Assembly: GCA_025449115.1 (NCBI GenBank)
Contig: JAHLKC010000184.1
Coordinates: forward strand, 1-62,927
Length of the DNA: 62,927 nt
From: Chytridium lagenaria
Taxonomy: Eukaryota; Chytridiomycota; Chytridiomycetes; Chytridiales; Chytridiaceae
Direction of reading: 5' to 3'
Positions 1 to 10,810 of the stretch are shown here, piece after piece (position 1 is the first letter of the stretch; the number at the start of each line of letters is the position of its first letter). The notes under the pieces were generated by a model that saw nothing but the letters and a program-made list of their open reading frames with translations, had not been told where the DNA came from and searched no databases. The translations under genes were made by a program, and so were the position numbers.

Positions 1-2
1 AG

Positions 3-875
3 CTAAGAATAGTTAGCTGGAATGTCAACGGACTCCATCGCTTAGCCATGGTCCTCTATGGCCAAAGGCTGGAAGGTGATGAAGCCAATCCAGCCGAATG
101 CCTTGTTCGCTACTTTGAAAAGCAATGCTATCACGTTGTCTGCCTACAAGAGACACGCATTAGTCTTAAACGACAACTCTTCTGGGACCAGCTTATGAGC
201 CTAGAGAATTGGAACATGCATGCCGATGACATGAGAACTGGTTATGCCGGTGTCGCTACTTTTGTCCGCAAAGGACTCCCCGTCATAGAGAAGGAAGCCC
301 GCAAAGGTATTTGTCTCCATGATAATGCTCTTGATGATGAATGGAGCCAAGGAGGTGAAGGTCGATGCGTGACCATCTCTCTACCAGGCTTATACATTGT
401 TAACGTGTATGTCCCCAATGGTTCTAGAAGTCAAGCTAGACAGGATTACAAAATGAGGTTCCTCTCTAAATGTAAAAGCTTTATCGATGAGATCAAGCAT
501 AGAAAGAGCACTATCGTCGCTGGTGACTTTAATGTAGCTCGTTCTTCCTTTGACATACGCTTCCCAATGCGCATGGTTGGTTACTCTGGCTTTGAGCAAG
601 AGGAAGTTAAGTTGTTTAACGCGTTGTACTTTGATAAGAGGTATGGCCTCATTGATGGTTTCCGACATTGCCATCCGCATGACCCAGGTTATACTTGGCA
701 TGATCCACAAGCGAGACATCAGAGTTTGTGGCGAGTTGATTACATGATGATAGATCCTGCCTTTGTGCTAGGTGGTCTGTTTACCATCGATTCATGGGTG
801 GACTTAGTGATCATCAACTCGTTGAGTTGATTATTGATCAAGAGATTCCTTCTTTGCTTCACATGAGTCTCTGCT
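3..875 (+). pseudogene. APE/ExoIII-like endonuclease domain (EEP fold) of the retroelement
   Basis: The translation starts with the family opening SWNVNG (bases 15-32) and then shows LQETR, the Tyr-containing segment VNVYVPNGS, the catalytic GDFNVA block and WRVDYMMID. The final SDH motif is one frame away, around base 811, so a single-base break separates it from the rest. These are the usual metal-binding and catalytic residues of the endonuclease/exonuclease/phosphatase superfamily. The spacing resembles cellular AP endonucleases more than a LINE endonuclease. It runs through a short basic linker into the integrase, so it appears to belong to the retroelement polyprotein. An independent nested gene fragment is the alternative. 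Confidence 0.8.
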
Positions 876-989
876 CACGCTACCTGCTCTAGTAGTGGAC
901 TATGATGTCTACTCTACAACTGAGTGATCGTGAACGGAGTGGTTCCTCCAAAGTACTCGTAAGAGTAAGAAAGATAAGCCTCGTCGCGA

Positions 990-2010
990 CCGACGCTCTA
1001 ATGATGTCTTGGTATTTAACAAGACTAGTGAAGATTTCTGTAAGCATCAGCGAGATGATCCTGCTTATGCAAATATCATTAAGTTCTAGAAATAGGAACA
1101 TTACCTGAAGACGATAATCTTAGGAAAGGCGTATTATTAAACGCACAACATACATTATGAGGGATAAACTCTTGTATCGAGTATCATGTTAGTAACTATT
1201 TACTTCGCCGATCTCCCGTGCGATTAGCACTTTGCGTTCCGAGTAGCTTACACTCTGTAGCCATGGAGCAAGTTCATAATGACATTATGACGGAGGACAC
1301 TTAGGTGCTAAGAAGTTGTTACCAACGATGCTTGAACGCTTTTGGTGGCCTACCGTCACTAAGGACTTGTATTCACACGTTAACTCTGTTTACTTGCCAA
1401 CAGTCGAAAGACCACTTGAAAAGAGCTGGTGCTATAAAGCCAGTTCCACTTGGTGACAAGCCTTGGGACCGCGTCGCTATAGATGTTGTTGGTCCTTTGA
1501 AACAATCCGTCAACGGAAATAAATATGTAGTTGTTCTTACTGACTACTTTACACGCTGGGCTGATGCCTTTGCTGTACCTGATATTGAAGCGAATACTGT
1601 CGCTAAGATTATCGTTGAACAGTGCTTCTGTAGATTTGGTATCCCAGTCTCATTGCACTCTGACAACGGGAGCCCCTTCCCAGTGAGTTAATGCGCAAGG
1701 TTGCCATTATCCTTGGAATGTCGCAATCCTTCTCGATGCCTTATTGGCCTCAAGCTAATGGCCTCGTTGAGAGGACTAATAAGACTCTTTGTCAGATGAT
1801 ACGCGCGTATGTTAACCAGCGTACTCACGCGGATTGGGATAAGTCTTACCATATATCCTTTATGCATATAGAACGACTATGCATCCAACCACAAGAGAGA
1901 CTCCTTTCTTGTTGATGTTTGGTCGTGATCCTATCACGCCTGCTGACTTGCGCTTTGGCATCAACATATCCTCTGATGACGTTTATGCTGAAGAGTACCC
2001 CGATCCATGC
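990..2010 (+). pseudogene. Retroviral-type integrase (H2C2 zinc finger and DDE core)
   Basis: A conserved gypsy lead-in (DDPAYANIIKF, bases 1051-1083) precedes the N-terminal zinc-binding region, where a GHLGAKKLL-like stretch near 1290-1320 is followed by a WWPTVTKDLY-like stretch. The core shows WDRVAIDVVGPL (first Asp), LHSDNGS (second Asp) and LVERTNKTL (Glu), then RETPFLLMFGRDP, all hallmarks of Ty3/gypsy integrases. At least four frame changes or stops separate these blocks, so no intact enzyme can be made from this copy. Confidence 0.9.
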
Positions 2011-2049
2011 ACGTGGACTTCTGAAGAGGGTCCTGTCCTTTGTACATGT

Positions 2050-2760
2050 GTCGTTAGCTGATAATATCATGACCTTATGTCTTATGCTCCCGGATCTGCG
2101 TATCCAAACCAGCCACCTCCCTTCCCAGGATAGCTGTTGCGTTTACTCAGTATATATCTACGTTGAGACAGCTTTGTCCAAGCTGACTTACGAACTTCCA
2201 GCTAAGAGTACTCGAAGCTGCATGAAGTTATTGCCGACACCATTGTTAAGTTTAACTTGGATGCTTTCTACCTTGTATGTCCACAAAATTACGATGCTGA
2301 TCGTAGGGAACTTCGTAAGTTCCATATGCGCTATCCTCAGAAGGATGGTTCCAGTTAATGAGATGTTATTTCTATACATCATGGGGAACAGTGCCTATGG
2401 CTGACTACCCCAAAGATCGTGTGAAAGTGATTTTGATTCATCACGGTGTGATAGCTGACTCTGAGCAATTTCGACCTTATCGACCCTTTGTTGATAAGAA
2501 TACCATGATATATATTTGCATGATCTTGTATACTTCAACCAAAGATTTGATAAACCTGATGGTGACCCCCTTGGTCAGGTTCCAACATTATACGTTGCTG
2601 TTGGTGAACATGTTAGTGTGGAACCACCTTTGGTTCTCCTACAGACTCGTGAAGATGTTGAAGCTTTGGTTGATACGATCTTAGACACCGCGCATGCTGC
2701 TGCCGATAATAGTTCTTCATCTAAGAGAAGAAGAGTAAACAAGAGAAATCATTGATGAGC
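2050..2760 (+). pseudogene. Unidentified segment between integrase core and GPY module
   Basis: About 700 bases separate the end of the integrase core from the GPY-like module, more than this family normally needs. Patches of plausible coding are visible, such as FNLDAFYLVCPQNYDADRR near 2250-2310 and VPTLYVAVGEHVSVEPP near 2580-2630, ending in a Ser-rich basic stretch. I do not recognise the domain. It may be an element-specific insertion within pol. It is heavily frame-broken. Confidence 0.4.
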
Positions 2761-3240
2761 ATCTTGCCAAATGAACGTCAGAAGATAAGAGATTATGCTG
2801 AGAGTTACCCGCATATTAGTTATGCTAGAGCTTTGCTGTTAAGAGATGAACTTCAGCGTAAAAGAGAAGCCAACTCTCTGAAGAAGAATGATAGATACAC
2901 ATTGAGATAGGAGATCGAGTATGGTTCTCTATGCCGTTACGAACGGATAAACAGGGTCGTGAGGATTCTCAGATTAAGAAGTTCCAGTTCCGTTGGTCTG
3001 GACCGATGAGAGTCATTGCGAGATCCGCTGACTTTAATAGATACACTGTTGTAGAAGTGTTACCAGATGGCCGATTGTTATCTAGACAGGCCAATGCTGC
3101 TAGGTTACGACCTTATAATATCATACCACCCAAAGATACTGCCGATAAAGCAGCTAAAGGTGTTATTGATGATGACTTTGCTCAAGAGATTGAGTTTGGA
3201 AAAGTTTGCCGTTCTTCAGCGTCGACCTAGGATGAAGGTC
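2760..3240 (+). pseudogene. GPY/F-like C-terminal integrase module
   Basis: After a charged helix-forming stretch (2760-2890) the translation reads IGDRVWF, then a basic loop, FQFRWSGPMRVI and a final ANAARLRPYN near 3090-3120. This matches the beta-barrel tail found at the C-terminus of many gypsy integrases, which contacts DNA and connects to the chromodomain. A stop or frame change lies near 2908-2930. The stretch 2931-3230 is open. Confidence 0.75.
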
Positions 3241-3269
3241 GCTGAAGGCGTAAACGAGAACTATTCAAG

Positions 3270-3800
3270 AGATTTGATAGTGATGTTGCTGAAGGTCAAT
3301 ATGATGACCCAGAGTTCTATGTTGAACGATTAGAAGATCATACCCTTAGAGAATGGTAAAGAGTATGAGTATAAGGTTAAGTGGCTTGGTCAAGGCCCAT
3401 ACCACAACACTTGGTTATTAGAACGCGAGATTCCAACTGCTATAGTTAGAGATTATTGGAATGGCGTGGCCAAGACAAATGTTAAAGAGTTCTTTAAACG
3501 ATTAGCTCATGTTGATAACATGGCGTTCCTAAACGCGAGAAATTAGAAACTCGCTATACAGACGCAAGTGATAATGCTGGCTTCCAAGAGTTGCCTACAC
3601 TGCGTCAGAAAAGTCATAGTTCCAACCCAGAGGTTGAACTTGATAATGGAGTTGATGTGCATGATGCCATTGACCATAATAGAGACTCACGAGATGTGAA
3701 TCCAATAGAACTTGTCTCTCCACGTGAAGACATGGAAATAGCTAAGGATGATGATGTACCCTTAGCATTAGAAGACTTTGTATTCACTACACTATACTAG
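3270..3800 (+). pseudogene. Chromodomain and acidic tail of the chromovirus
   Basis: EFYVERLEDH followed, after a one-base break near 3345, by EYEYKVKWLG and NTWLLEREI forms a chromodomain with its aromatic-cage type positions (Y/F, W, W). Chromodomains at the integrase C-terminus steer chromoviruses to histone-marked chromatin. A Ser/Asp/Glu-rich tail (3591-3797) with a stop before the LTR completes the polyprotein. Confidence 0.8.
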
Positions 3801-3869
3801 TATATATAAGAATATATATATTTATATCGTAAAAACTCACGAGGGACCTTGTTCTCAAGTGTGGGTGCA

Positions 3870-4807
3870 TGTGAGATTATAAGATAACCTCACCAAGAGG
3901 CATGAATGCGTCGCTTATATAGACGTCGTGCCCTTATTCTTATTTGTTGTTCCCGTTCCATTCTTTTCCCTCTCGGGGTTTTTCATAGTTTTTCCCCATA
4001 GATACGAGAGAGGTTTTTATAGAAGGAAGGGCGGTCGACGTGGTATGCCAACTTATGACATGCTACCACGTTGGTCGAGATGCCTGTTGTTGTTATTTGA
4101 TTCCCCTTTATGTATTGTTTTATTATTTGTAGAAAGTTGAATAGATTTACATACACCTCTTCAGTCCTGGATTAAGCCCTCTGCACATTCAGGCCAGCCC
4201 CTGGTGGGCTGTGCTATCATCTTTCCCATTTATATTCACTATCGTGTGTTGAGTTGTACTAGCGGGTGCTCTGGTTAGCACGCCGCCGAGGGAGACTGCG
4301 ATCCGAACCAAGACATTGTCTAAGAAGGTATGAGCCATGGGAATACGCCTCAAGGGCATGATTCCTTTGAAGGTTTGGTCAGTATAACTACCTCTGTTCT
4401 ATTCTCGATGGCTATGACAGGCTATCTAGTTGCCTGTGAGTGGGAGAGCGGCATGAGCAGGGCCCTAGGTAGATGAGATTGAGATAGAACATGTTTAAAA
4501 CGGCTTATTGCGGCGAATATGAGGCCTGGTACACTCCTTGGAGCGGGATGGAATCCCTTCTCGTAGACCCCTTTCCCCTAGTCACTTTAGATCTAGTCTC
4601 TAGGCATTTCCCTTCCTTTTTTCCCTTTATTATTAACGATTAGAACGAAAACCACAGCAACTTAAATCCCCGCTGTCACTAAAGGCAGAATAGGGCTTGA
4701 CTCTTGATCTAGGAGTACTTCCTAGACTCTAGTCTCGTCACCTATTATGTGGTTCTCTACCTCTGTATGCCGGGGCTTAGCAGAGGGGCCATAGAGAGAA
4801 CTTCACA
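3870..4807 (+). repeat. 3' LTR of the chromovirus (family copy 1)
   Basis: The segment starts TGTGAG and ends TTCACA, giving the TG...CA ends of an LTR. It aligns along its whole length with the inverted copy at 16199-17132 (about 934 bp) and most of the inverted copy at about 10868-11808. Conserved islands include the block around 3883-3935 and the block around 4400-4470. It follows directly on the pol tail after a short AT-rich and purine-rich stretch. The 5' partner LTR is outside the window, so no target-site duplication can be checked. Confidence 0.8.
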
Positions 4808-4819
4808 ATTCCGGGTCCT

Positions 4820-6416
4820 TTGATTAATCGAAGGGTTCGACTGTTGGAGGTTCTATCGTTTTATGATGCTCGCCCAGCTGCCGTGTTGGGCGTCGTTCCT
4901 TTTACTATGGCCATCATTGATGCCATTTTAGCGGGAGTTTTTGTGCCGGCCATTGCGGAGGATGGGGGTGGAGGTGGGGAGGAGAGAGCGGAGGACGGGT
5001 CCGAGGTGGATGACGGTGCTGTCCTCGCCGGAGACGATGACGCTGATGTTGAGATCAACGCTGATGAATCCGTGATGGATGATATCTCTCCTTCTGACAC
5101 TGATACGGCTCTTTTGGGAGAGCGTGTTAAGGAACTTGAGAAGCAGAACAAGGCTCTGCGTCGGAAGGCTCGCAAGCATCGGTCTTCGCGTCATCGTAAG
5201 CGCTCTAAGCGCCACCGGCGGTCTAGGTCTTCGTCGGAGTCGTCCTCGGGATCGGATTTGGATTCTGGTTCTTCCTCTTTGTCCTCGTCTCGGTCGTCGC
5301 TCTTGTCGGGGGACCGTGAACGTCTTGATCTTGGTCAGGATTTCGTCCCTAACCTTTTGGACAGAGTGAGTGTTTTTGTAGTTTGTTCTTTGTTTCTTGA
5401 GTAGTCGGTTTTCCTAAGAACCTGGGAGTTTTCATTAGTGTGTCCTTCCTGAAAGGCTCGCAGTGGTCTTTCTCACTCATTTTTCTGTCCTTTTTCGTTT
5501 GGTTTTGCTTTTCTTATTGTTTGGGCTGTGTTGGGCCTTTGCGGACCCGTAGGGTCTTGTTTTCCCAGCAGCCATGTGGGTACCACTTCTTTTTCTTTGA
5601 TTTCTCTTTTTTGGGAGCATCTATTATACCAGGCTATCCATCATCGTTCGAGGCGAATGGATAGTCTGGCACTCTCTTGTTGGCTTTCTGATTGCAGGGG
5701 CCGTGAGTTCTCCATTGGGAGTGTTTATGTTTCTTTGGGAACTTTATTACTAGGAGCGTTGGCTCCATCCTCTTTAGGGAGTACCAGCTCTTTGGAGCTT
5801 TCTTCTGGGATTAGCTTTATCACCTTTTGGTTTCGGTGTTAGCTAACTCTTTCTTGTTTAGAACCACGAGCGTTTTCATGTCTTGCTTCGTGATCTTCGG
5901 TCCGCTTGTGCGGCATCCTCGTCTTCTTGGTCGTCGGCGGTTCGGGTTTTCCCATCCCTCGCGTCTCGCCCTCTATTTGTCAGGGAGCTTCAATTGTTGG
6001 AGCGTGCCGGTATTAAGGCCGACGTGTTTTTGTCTCGACAGCGTCGCAACTGGGCGTCAACTATCGCTAGTATTCAAGACTCGGAGGGGTCTATGGAGGC
6101 CGAGTTGTTCATTTTTCGTCGCCTCTTTGGGGATGTCGGTGAATCTCGCGAGGATCGAGGGGTGCGTTCGCGTAGGGAACGCATTCAGCGGCAATTCTTG
6201 AAGGATAAAAAGTTGAAAGCTGCTTCGGCGGGGCCGGAGGTTGCATCCTCTTCCGTCAAGACGGTTGGTGGGCGTCGTAAGCCTGACTCGGTCTCTTCAG
6301 CTCTCGCTCTCGTAAGTTACAGTGCTTTCACTGTGACTCAGGTACTCATGCGGCTAAGGATTGCTCGGTTCGGTGTACCCGCCCGGTTGCTCGTCGGCCT
6401 ACTGGTTTCTTGTTGA
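4820..6416 (+). pseudogene. Gag-like protein of the DIRS-like element, possibly spliced
   Basis: The first part (4907-5364) has an acidic stretch, a short coiled-coil-like segment and a strongly basic Arg/Ser-rich region. A GTGAGT donor at about 5365 and a TTTAG acceptor at about 5860 would remove about 496 bases and join it to a helical domain at 5861-6311. One frame away, bases 6323-6364 encode a CCHC zinc knuckle (Cys-x2-Cys-x4-His-x4-Cys), the usual gag nucleic-acid-binding motif. The frame break before the knuckle could be a real lesion or a base error. The assignment rests on position, composition and the knuckle. Confidence 0.6.
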
Positions 6417-6651
6417 CGGTCTGCACGCGTTTATCGTATCCTTGCATGAAGTAACCGTCTCCATGTTAACGAGTGTTTTGGTTACCACCGTCGGGTGGTT
6501 TGTCTTGTTGATTCTTTCTTGCTCGTCATTTGCAGGCAGCATTGTTTACTTCTGCTTTATGTAGTTTGCTACTGTATCTCGGTTTCCTTTGTTTTTCTTT
6601 TGAATAAACTTTCTCGTTTGGTTTATTGTTTCCTTACATCTCTTTTAGAAT
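6416..6651 (+). other. Spacer or intron between gag-like and RT regions
   Basis: This T-rich stretch has no convincing coding. It ends with a TTTTAG acceptor-like site directly before the RT-bearing frame at about 6652, so it may be an intron inside the retroelement transcript. I see no repeat or RNA gene in it. Confidence 0.35.
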
Positions 6652-7875
6652 GTGTCTTCAGGTTTTCCTTGCCGCTTGTGGTGTACTTTAGATGGCATTC
6701 CGGCGTTAGCTCCGTCGGCGGACCGTATGCACTCGTTGCTTTACCGTTTGCTGTCGGGTACGGTGCATGTCGCGCCGTCATCATTGGTTTTCCCCGATCC
6801 GTCTTCTTTTCACGCTGGTGGGGTGGATGTTTCTCGTCTGTCCTTCTGGAAAGAGGTGGTGGCGTACTCCTCGGCAGAGGAGGCCTCCCGTATTCTTCGC
6901 TGGGTCGAACATGGTGTTACTGTGGAGGAGTTCCTTAACCCCCGCGGTTTTAAGGGGATTTTTAAGGGTGTTTCTTACGATTCTCTTCTTCCTCCTCGTT
7001 ATATCCATCCTGGTTATCCGGTGGATCCTCTTTTCCGTGATTTTGTTGCGACATCCTTCGCCGACGACGTTTCGTCGGGTGCCCGTCGGGTTGTCTCGTA
7101 CGATGCGGTTCCTCCGGAGGCTGTCTGGTCCGTAAGCGGCTGTGTGGTTGAACCTCTTAAGCCACGGAAATGTGATGATTGCACATTTCTTAATCTATGG
7201 ATGTTGCCTCCGTCGTTTACCATGGAAGGTCTCATGTCTTTGACGTATTGGCAAGGGTCTCGTGAGGCGGCGGTCATTGATCTGAAGGCGTGCTTTCAAA
7301 ACATACGTCTTCATCCTTATTCCTACAAGTATTTTGGCTCGTGGGGTCCTCTTCCTTCTGGTCGTTCGGCGTGGTTTCTTTCCACGGTTCTTGTCTTTGG
7401 GTGGTCACCTTCACCGTACGTTGCGCAAACGTTGGGCGTGGCTCTGACACGTTTTGTACGGGCGTGGCGTTTTCCTTGTCTCATATGGATCGATGACGTG
7501 GCCATTGCTTCGCGTTTATCCGCCGAGTGTTCGTCAGTGTGCTCGGGTCATGACGCTGTGTCGGTGTGGTGTTTAGTGGCTATATTAGGCGGTTTTTACG
7601 TCTCTCTATCTAAGTCCATGTTTGCCACGGCCTCTTCGTTCCGCTTCTTGGTTTTTGGGTGGATCTTTTGGCTCGTTCCTTTTCCATCCCTTCCGACAAA
7701 CAATCCGTTTTTCGTTTTGTTGGCTGATGCATTGCTGTTGGGCTCCCGGGTTTCCCTTACTTCTTTTGAGCGGTTCGCGGGGAAGTGTGCTCATTTTTCG
7801 ATGGTTATTCCCCGGTGGTTTTGGCGTTCACTCGTCACATGTATTTGGAGATTTCTCGGGTTCGTCGTCGCCTAG
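6652..7875 (+). pseudogene. DIRS-type reverse transcriptase
   Basis: A 407-codon open stretch contains KPRKCDDCTFLNLWM, then VIDLKACFQNIRL (first catalytic Asp), VFGWSPSPYVAQ and the active-site box CLIWIDDVA, where Trp-Ile-Asp-Asp replaces the common Tyr-x-Asp-Asp. The thumb-side motif SSFRFLVFGW follows. This arrangement is typical of DIRS elements. The frame stays open up to 7875, but the downstream RNase H lies in a different frame. Confidence 0.85.
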
Positions 7876-8950
7876 CTCGTCGTGCTAGGGCTTCTCCCCA
7901 TCTTTCTATTTTGGCTCTCCCTATGGTTGTGGCTGAAATCACCGTTTGGCGCGAGTGGGTTCTTTCTAACCACCCATACTTGTGGTCGTCTTCGGGCCCA
8001 TCAAGTGCTGGTTCTTCGTACGGATGCCAGCAATCATCGTTGGGGTGGCCACCTGTTTGCGTCTTCCCGGACTAGTCGGCTTACTTCGGACGTCCTTGTT
8101 TCTCCTTCTCCTTCGGATTTGACTGCCGGTGGTCCTTTTGACTCGGTTTACCTCGAGTCGGCTGGTGCTTCCATTAACGTGCGGGAAGCCGTAGCGTGTC
8201 GTTTAGCGTTGCAGTCGCTCTCGCCACATTTGTCCCGATGTTTTCTCGATGTTTATGCGTCGGAGGCCCTCATGTCCGTTGTGGCCTCTCCTTCTGCTCA
8301 AGCTTGGTTAGATATTGGAGTGGACAATGAAGGTCTTTACCATTCTCTGATTTAAGGGTTCGTCTCGTTCACCAGCTATTAATGCTGAACTCAAGACCAT
8401 TTTCGATCTTGCCCGGGCTGGTGGTTTTCGTCTCAGTTTTCACCACATTGAGGGTATTCGTAATGTAGAAGCCGACTCGGTTTCTCGAGAGGATTCGCGT
8501 TTCGATTATTCTCTCGTTGATTCTTTATTTCTCTTGTTGAGGCTGGCTTGTGGCCCTTTCTCTTTGGATGCTATGGCATCGTCTCGTAACGCTCGCTGTT
8601 CTCGTTTTCTTTCTCGGTATTGGTGTCCGTCTACTTCTGGGTTAACATTCTTACGTGGTGTCCTCTTCCCAACTCGCGTGAATCCTTGTATGTCTTCCCC
8701 CCGTTTGTTATGATCCGGTCTGTTGTGGACCATCTTCTATCGCTACCCGTCACATTTACTATTGTGGTGCCGGAGTTCTTTGATTCTTGGTGGCCCCTTT
8801 GAGTCTTCGTCTACTCGGGCTTTTGTTTTGTCGGAAGCTTCTACTTTATCGGTGTCTGGTTATGATTCTTCCTCCCGTTCGTATATTCCCTTTTCACTTG
8901 GTTGTCGCCTTTGGGTTTTCCATGTTTGTTGCGCGTCTCGAAATTAAAAT
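7876..8950 (+). pseudogene. DIRS-type RNase H and downstream DIRS-specific region
   Basis: Recognisable blocks are LRTDASNHRWGGH near 8015-8055 (first Asp of RNase H), SINVREAVACRLALQ near 8170-8215, the DNEG block near 8320-8335, the SPAINAELKTIFDLA block near 8370-8415 and EADSVSRE near 8470-8490. A further block, SLDAMASSRNARCSRF (about 8563-8612), is conserved in DIRS polyproteins after RNase H. A frame change occurs near 8347. The region links RT to the recombinase. Confidence 0.75.
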
Positions 8951-8960
8951 ATCTTAGTCT

Positions 8961-10317
8961 ATGCGGTCTCTAGCATGTCCGTCGTGTGCATCTCCTCTTT
9001 CGCGGGCAGCTCGTTTTTGTTCTCAATGTGGTTGTCCGTGTGTTGATTCTATATCGGGGGGTGTGTTGTCATCTTCTTTTGCTTCTACTCAAGTTGCTAC
9101 CACTTTGACCGAGTTCCATGCGTGGCGTGCTTCCTCTAATAAGCTCGTCTCGCAGCGGAAAGCCCTGCTTTCGTTGGAGGTTTTCTTGCAAGCCCAGCCG
9201 ATCCGCTTTAGTGTTCCGGGTGCCCTCCACAATCAATCGTGGCTTTCCTTGTTTCATTGGATGAGATGGGGCGCACTCAGTACCATTCAGTTTCGTGTCC
9301 TCATCGTGGTTCGGCCTCGGCTTCCCATCGTCGGGTGGATAATTGTGCGGGGCCTGGATGCCCTTCACCGTCCACGTGTCCTCATCGTGGTTCCTTAACA
9401 GCGGCTCTTTTAGTTTGTCCCTCTCGCGCTGCGGCTGGGTCCATTGAGAAGATGATTAGTCTTCTTAAATCCGCATTTGGGATTCATCCTTGCTTCCTCG
9501 GGCTCCTCTGGTTAACCCGGTGGAAGACCTTTGGTTTCCTCGTATCTCTCTTTTGTCCGTCATCGGGCCAAGGAATCTCTGGTCGCGCCGGTTCAAGCTT
9601 TTCCTGTTTTTTCGGATAAAGTTGCCGTTGCCGTGTCGTTTTGGCGTCGTAAAGCACAAGCTCTTGCCGGTACTCGCGCTCCTCTCCGCCTTTTTCTCGC
9701 TTGATTGCTCTGCAGAACATTGCTTTTGTTCTCTTGATGTCATCGGTTACCCGTCGGGGGGGTGATTTAGTGCGTTTGCATCCGTTAGCGTTTCATCGGC
9801 TTCCCACTTTCTCCTCGGTGCACGTTGCCCTCTTCTCCGGCAAGACCATTACTGGGGGTTTGGTTGATCGCTTGGTCCTTTCTCGTAATGTGGCATCCCC
9901 TGGCTCGTGTGCTATCGCTGCTTTGGCTGCGTATGCCTCCGAGGCTTCTCTCTTGAACATTCCAGTGGTGTCGTGGCCTGTTTTATTCCCATTGATTGAT
10001 GATACGGGGGGGGTGTCGGATGGTATTCGTTCGGCACGTCTTTTTCAAGCCGCCTTTAAAGCCGCATTGGTGGCTAGCCATTGTTTTGCCAATGACACGT
10101 GCAGGGTATGCGTGTCGCGGGGGCTATTTCCGCTTCGGGTTCTGGCGTTGATTTGGCGGCGGTTATGCAACGCGGGGCTTGGCGTTCCGCGACTACGGCT
10201 GCTCGCTATAGCTCGTTGGCTTCCATTTTGGCCTCAGGGTCTGGTATTACCCTCACTCAGCTCCGTCTTTGCGTGATGAGTCGGCTGAGTTCTTGTTTTT
10301 TAGTAATTGGAATATGA
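8961..10317 (+). pseudogene. Tyrosine recombinase of the DIRS-like element
   Basis: The region opens with a CPSC...CSQC zinc ribbon (8976-9036) and a helical SAM-like domain. The catalytic half contains SSVTRRGGDLVRLHP (9738-9782, first Arg), a HVQGMRVAGA segment (10096-10125, His-x-x-Arg type) and AWRSATTAARYSS (10168-10206) with the candidate nucleophilic Tyr. Frame breaks occur near 9300-9700 and near 10096. The enzyme would integrate a circular DNA copy without target duplication. Confidence 0.8.
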
Positions 10318-10395
10318 AATCTGATTAATTTCTTTCACTGGTGCATTATTTTCTTTCTTTTAGCTATGGATGTAGTATTAGCAGTGGCGGAGATG

Positions 10396-10452
10396 CGTCT
10401 GTTGCGCATTCTTGCTATTTTTCCATAGCTGAATCTGGATAGTATATACCAT
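10396..10452 (+). repeat. Direct repeat, copy 1, right end of DIRS-like element
   Basis: A 57-base block is repeated almost exactly at 10811-10866, differing by one T in a T run. It probably corresponds to the first B-type repeat of a split-direct-repeat DIRS/Ngaro terminus. Confidence 0.75.
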
Positions 10453-10501
10453 AATCTCCAAGAAAGAAATGTTAGCGACCAGTGCACATAATTATAATTC
10501 G

Positions 10502-10624
10502 CCTAAGTCCCGTCGAAATTGTCAGCAATTTTGTACGACGGCTTAGGAAATTGATAATTGGAATCCTGGTAGTCTAACAGGATTATCTTTTTCTTCTTGA
10601 CGACCTGTCGGGACAGTCGTCAAG
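10502..10624 (+). other. Three consecutive stable hairpins
   Basis: Bases 10502-10547 form a three-segment hairpin (6+6+6 paired bases with a TCAG loop). Bases 10562-10584 form a 7-bp hairpin. Bases 10596-10624 form an 8+5-bp hairpin. They lie head to tail between the two direct repeats, in the noncoding 3' part of the DIRS-like element. They are probably RNA secondary structure of the element transcript. Confidence 0.6.
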
Positions 10625-10649
10625 TATTGTTTTCCCACCCACCTTCCCC

Positions 10650-10775
10650 CTAGCTCCACTTCGTCCCGTGTCTTTGTATTATAATTTTGTGGTAGGAGCG
10701 TTTCTCCTGCCCCTGTTTCTTTTACCTTTCACCTTTTGATTCACGGGGGGTTCAATTCCCACCGGGTGGAGCTAG
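10650..10775 (+). other. 126-base segment closed by a 10-bp stem, with tRNA-like boxes
   Basis: Bases 10650-10659 and 10766-10775 are perfect reverse complements (10 bp). Inside are a small hairpin at about 10694-10709 and a stem-loop with a TTCAATT loop at about 10746-10762. GGTTCAATTCC (10749-10759) fits a pol III B box, and TAGCTCCACTTCG (10651-10663) weakly resembles an A box. No cloverleaf with normal arm lengths can be drawn, so this is not called as a tRNA gene. Confidence 0.35.
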
Positions 10776-10810
10776 GCTTATCAAGTCTGCGCCAGCGGCG
10801 GGCGGAGACC

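Larger units (their letters stand above)
1..4807 (+). mobile_element. Degenerate Ty3/gypsy chromovirus, 3' part with LTR
   Basis: This is the 3' portion of an LTR retrotransposon whose 5' end lies outside the window. Reading in three frames gives, in order, an APE/ExoIII-like endonuclease domain, a linker, an H2C2 plus DDE integrase, an extra segment, a GPY/F-like integrase tail, a chromodomain and a 3' LTR. The pol frame is broken many times, so the copy is dead as read. The order integrase, GPY, chromodomain, LTR is that of chromoviruses. Gag, protease and reverse transcriptase are not visible and, if present, lie upstream of base 1. The element abuts a DIRS-like element on its right. Confidence 0.85.

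Noticed and set aside
390..719. Minus-strand ORF inside the endonuclease domain
   Set aside because: Antisense shadow of the clearly conserved EEP coding strand.
10746..10775. tRNA gene on the plus strand
   Set aside because: A B-box-like T-arm and a 10-bp closing stem exist, but the segment is 126 bases long and no cloverleaf with a usable anticodon stem could be drawn.
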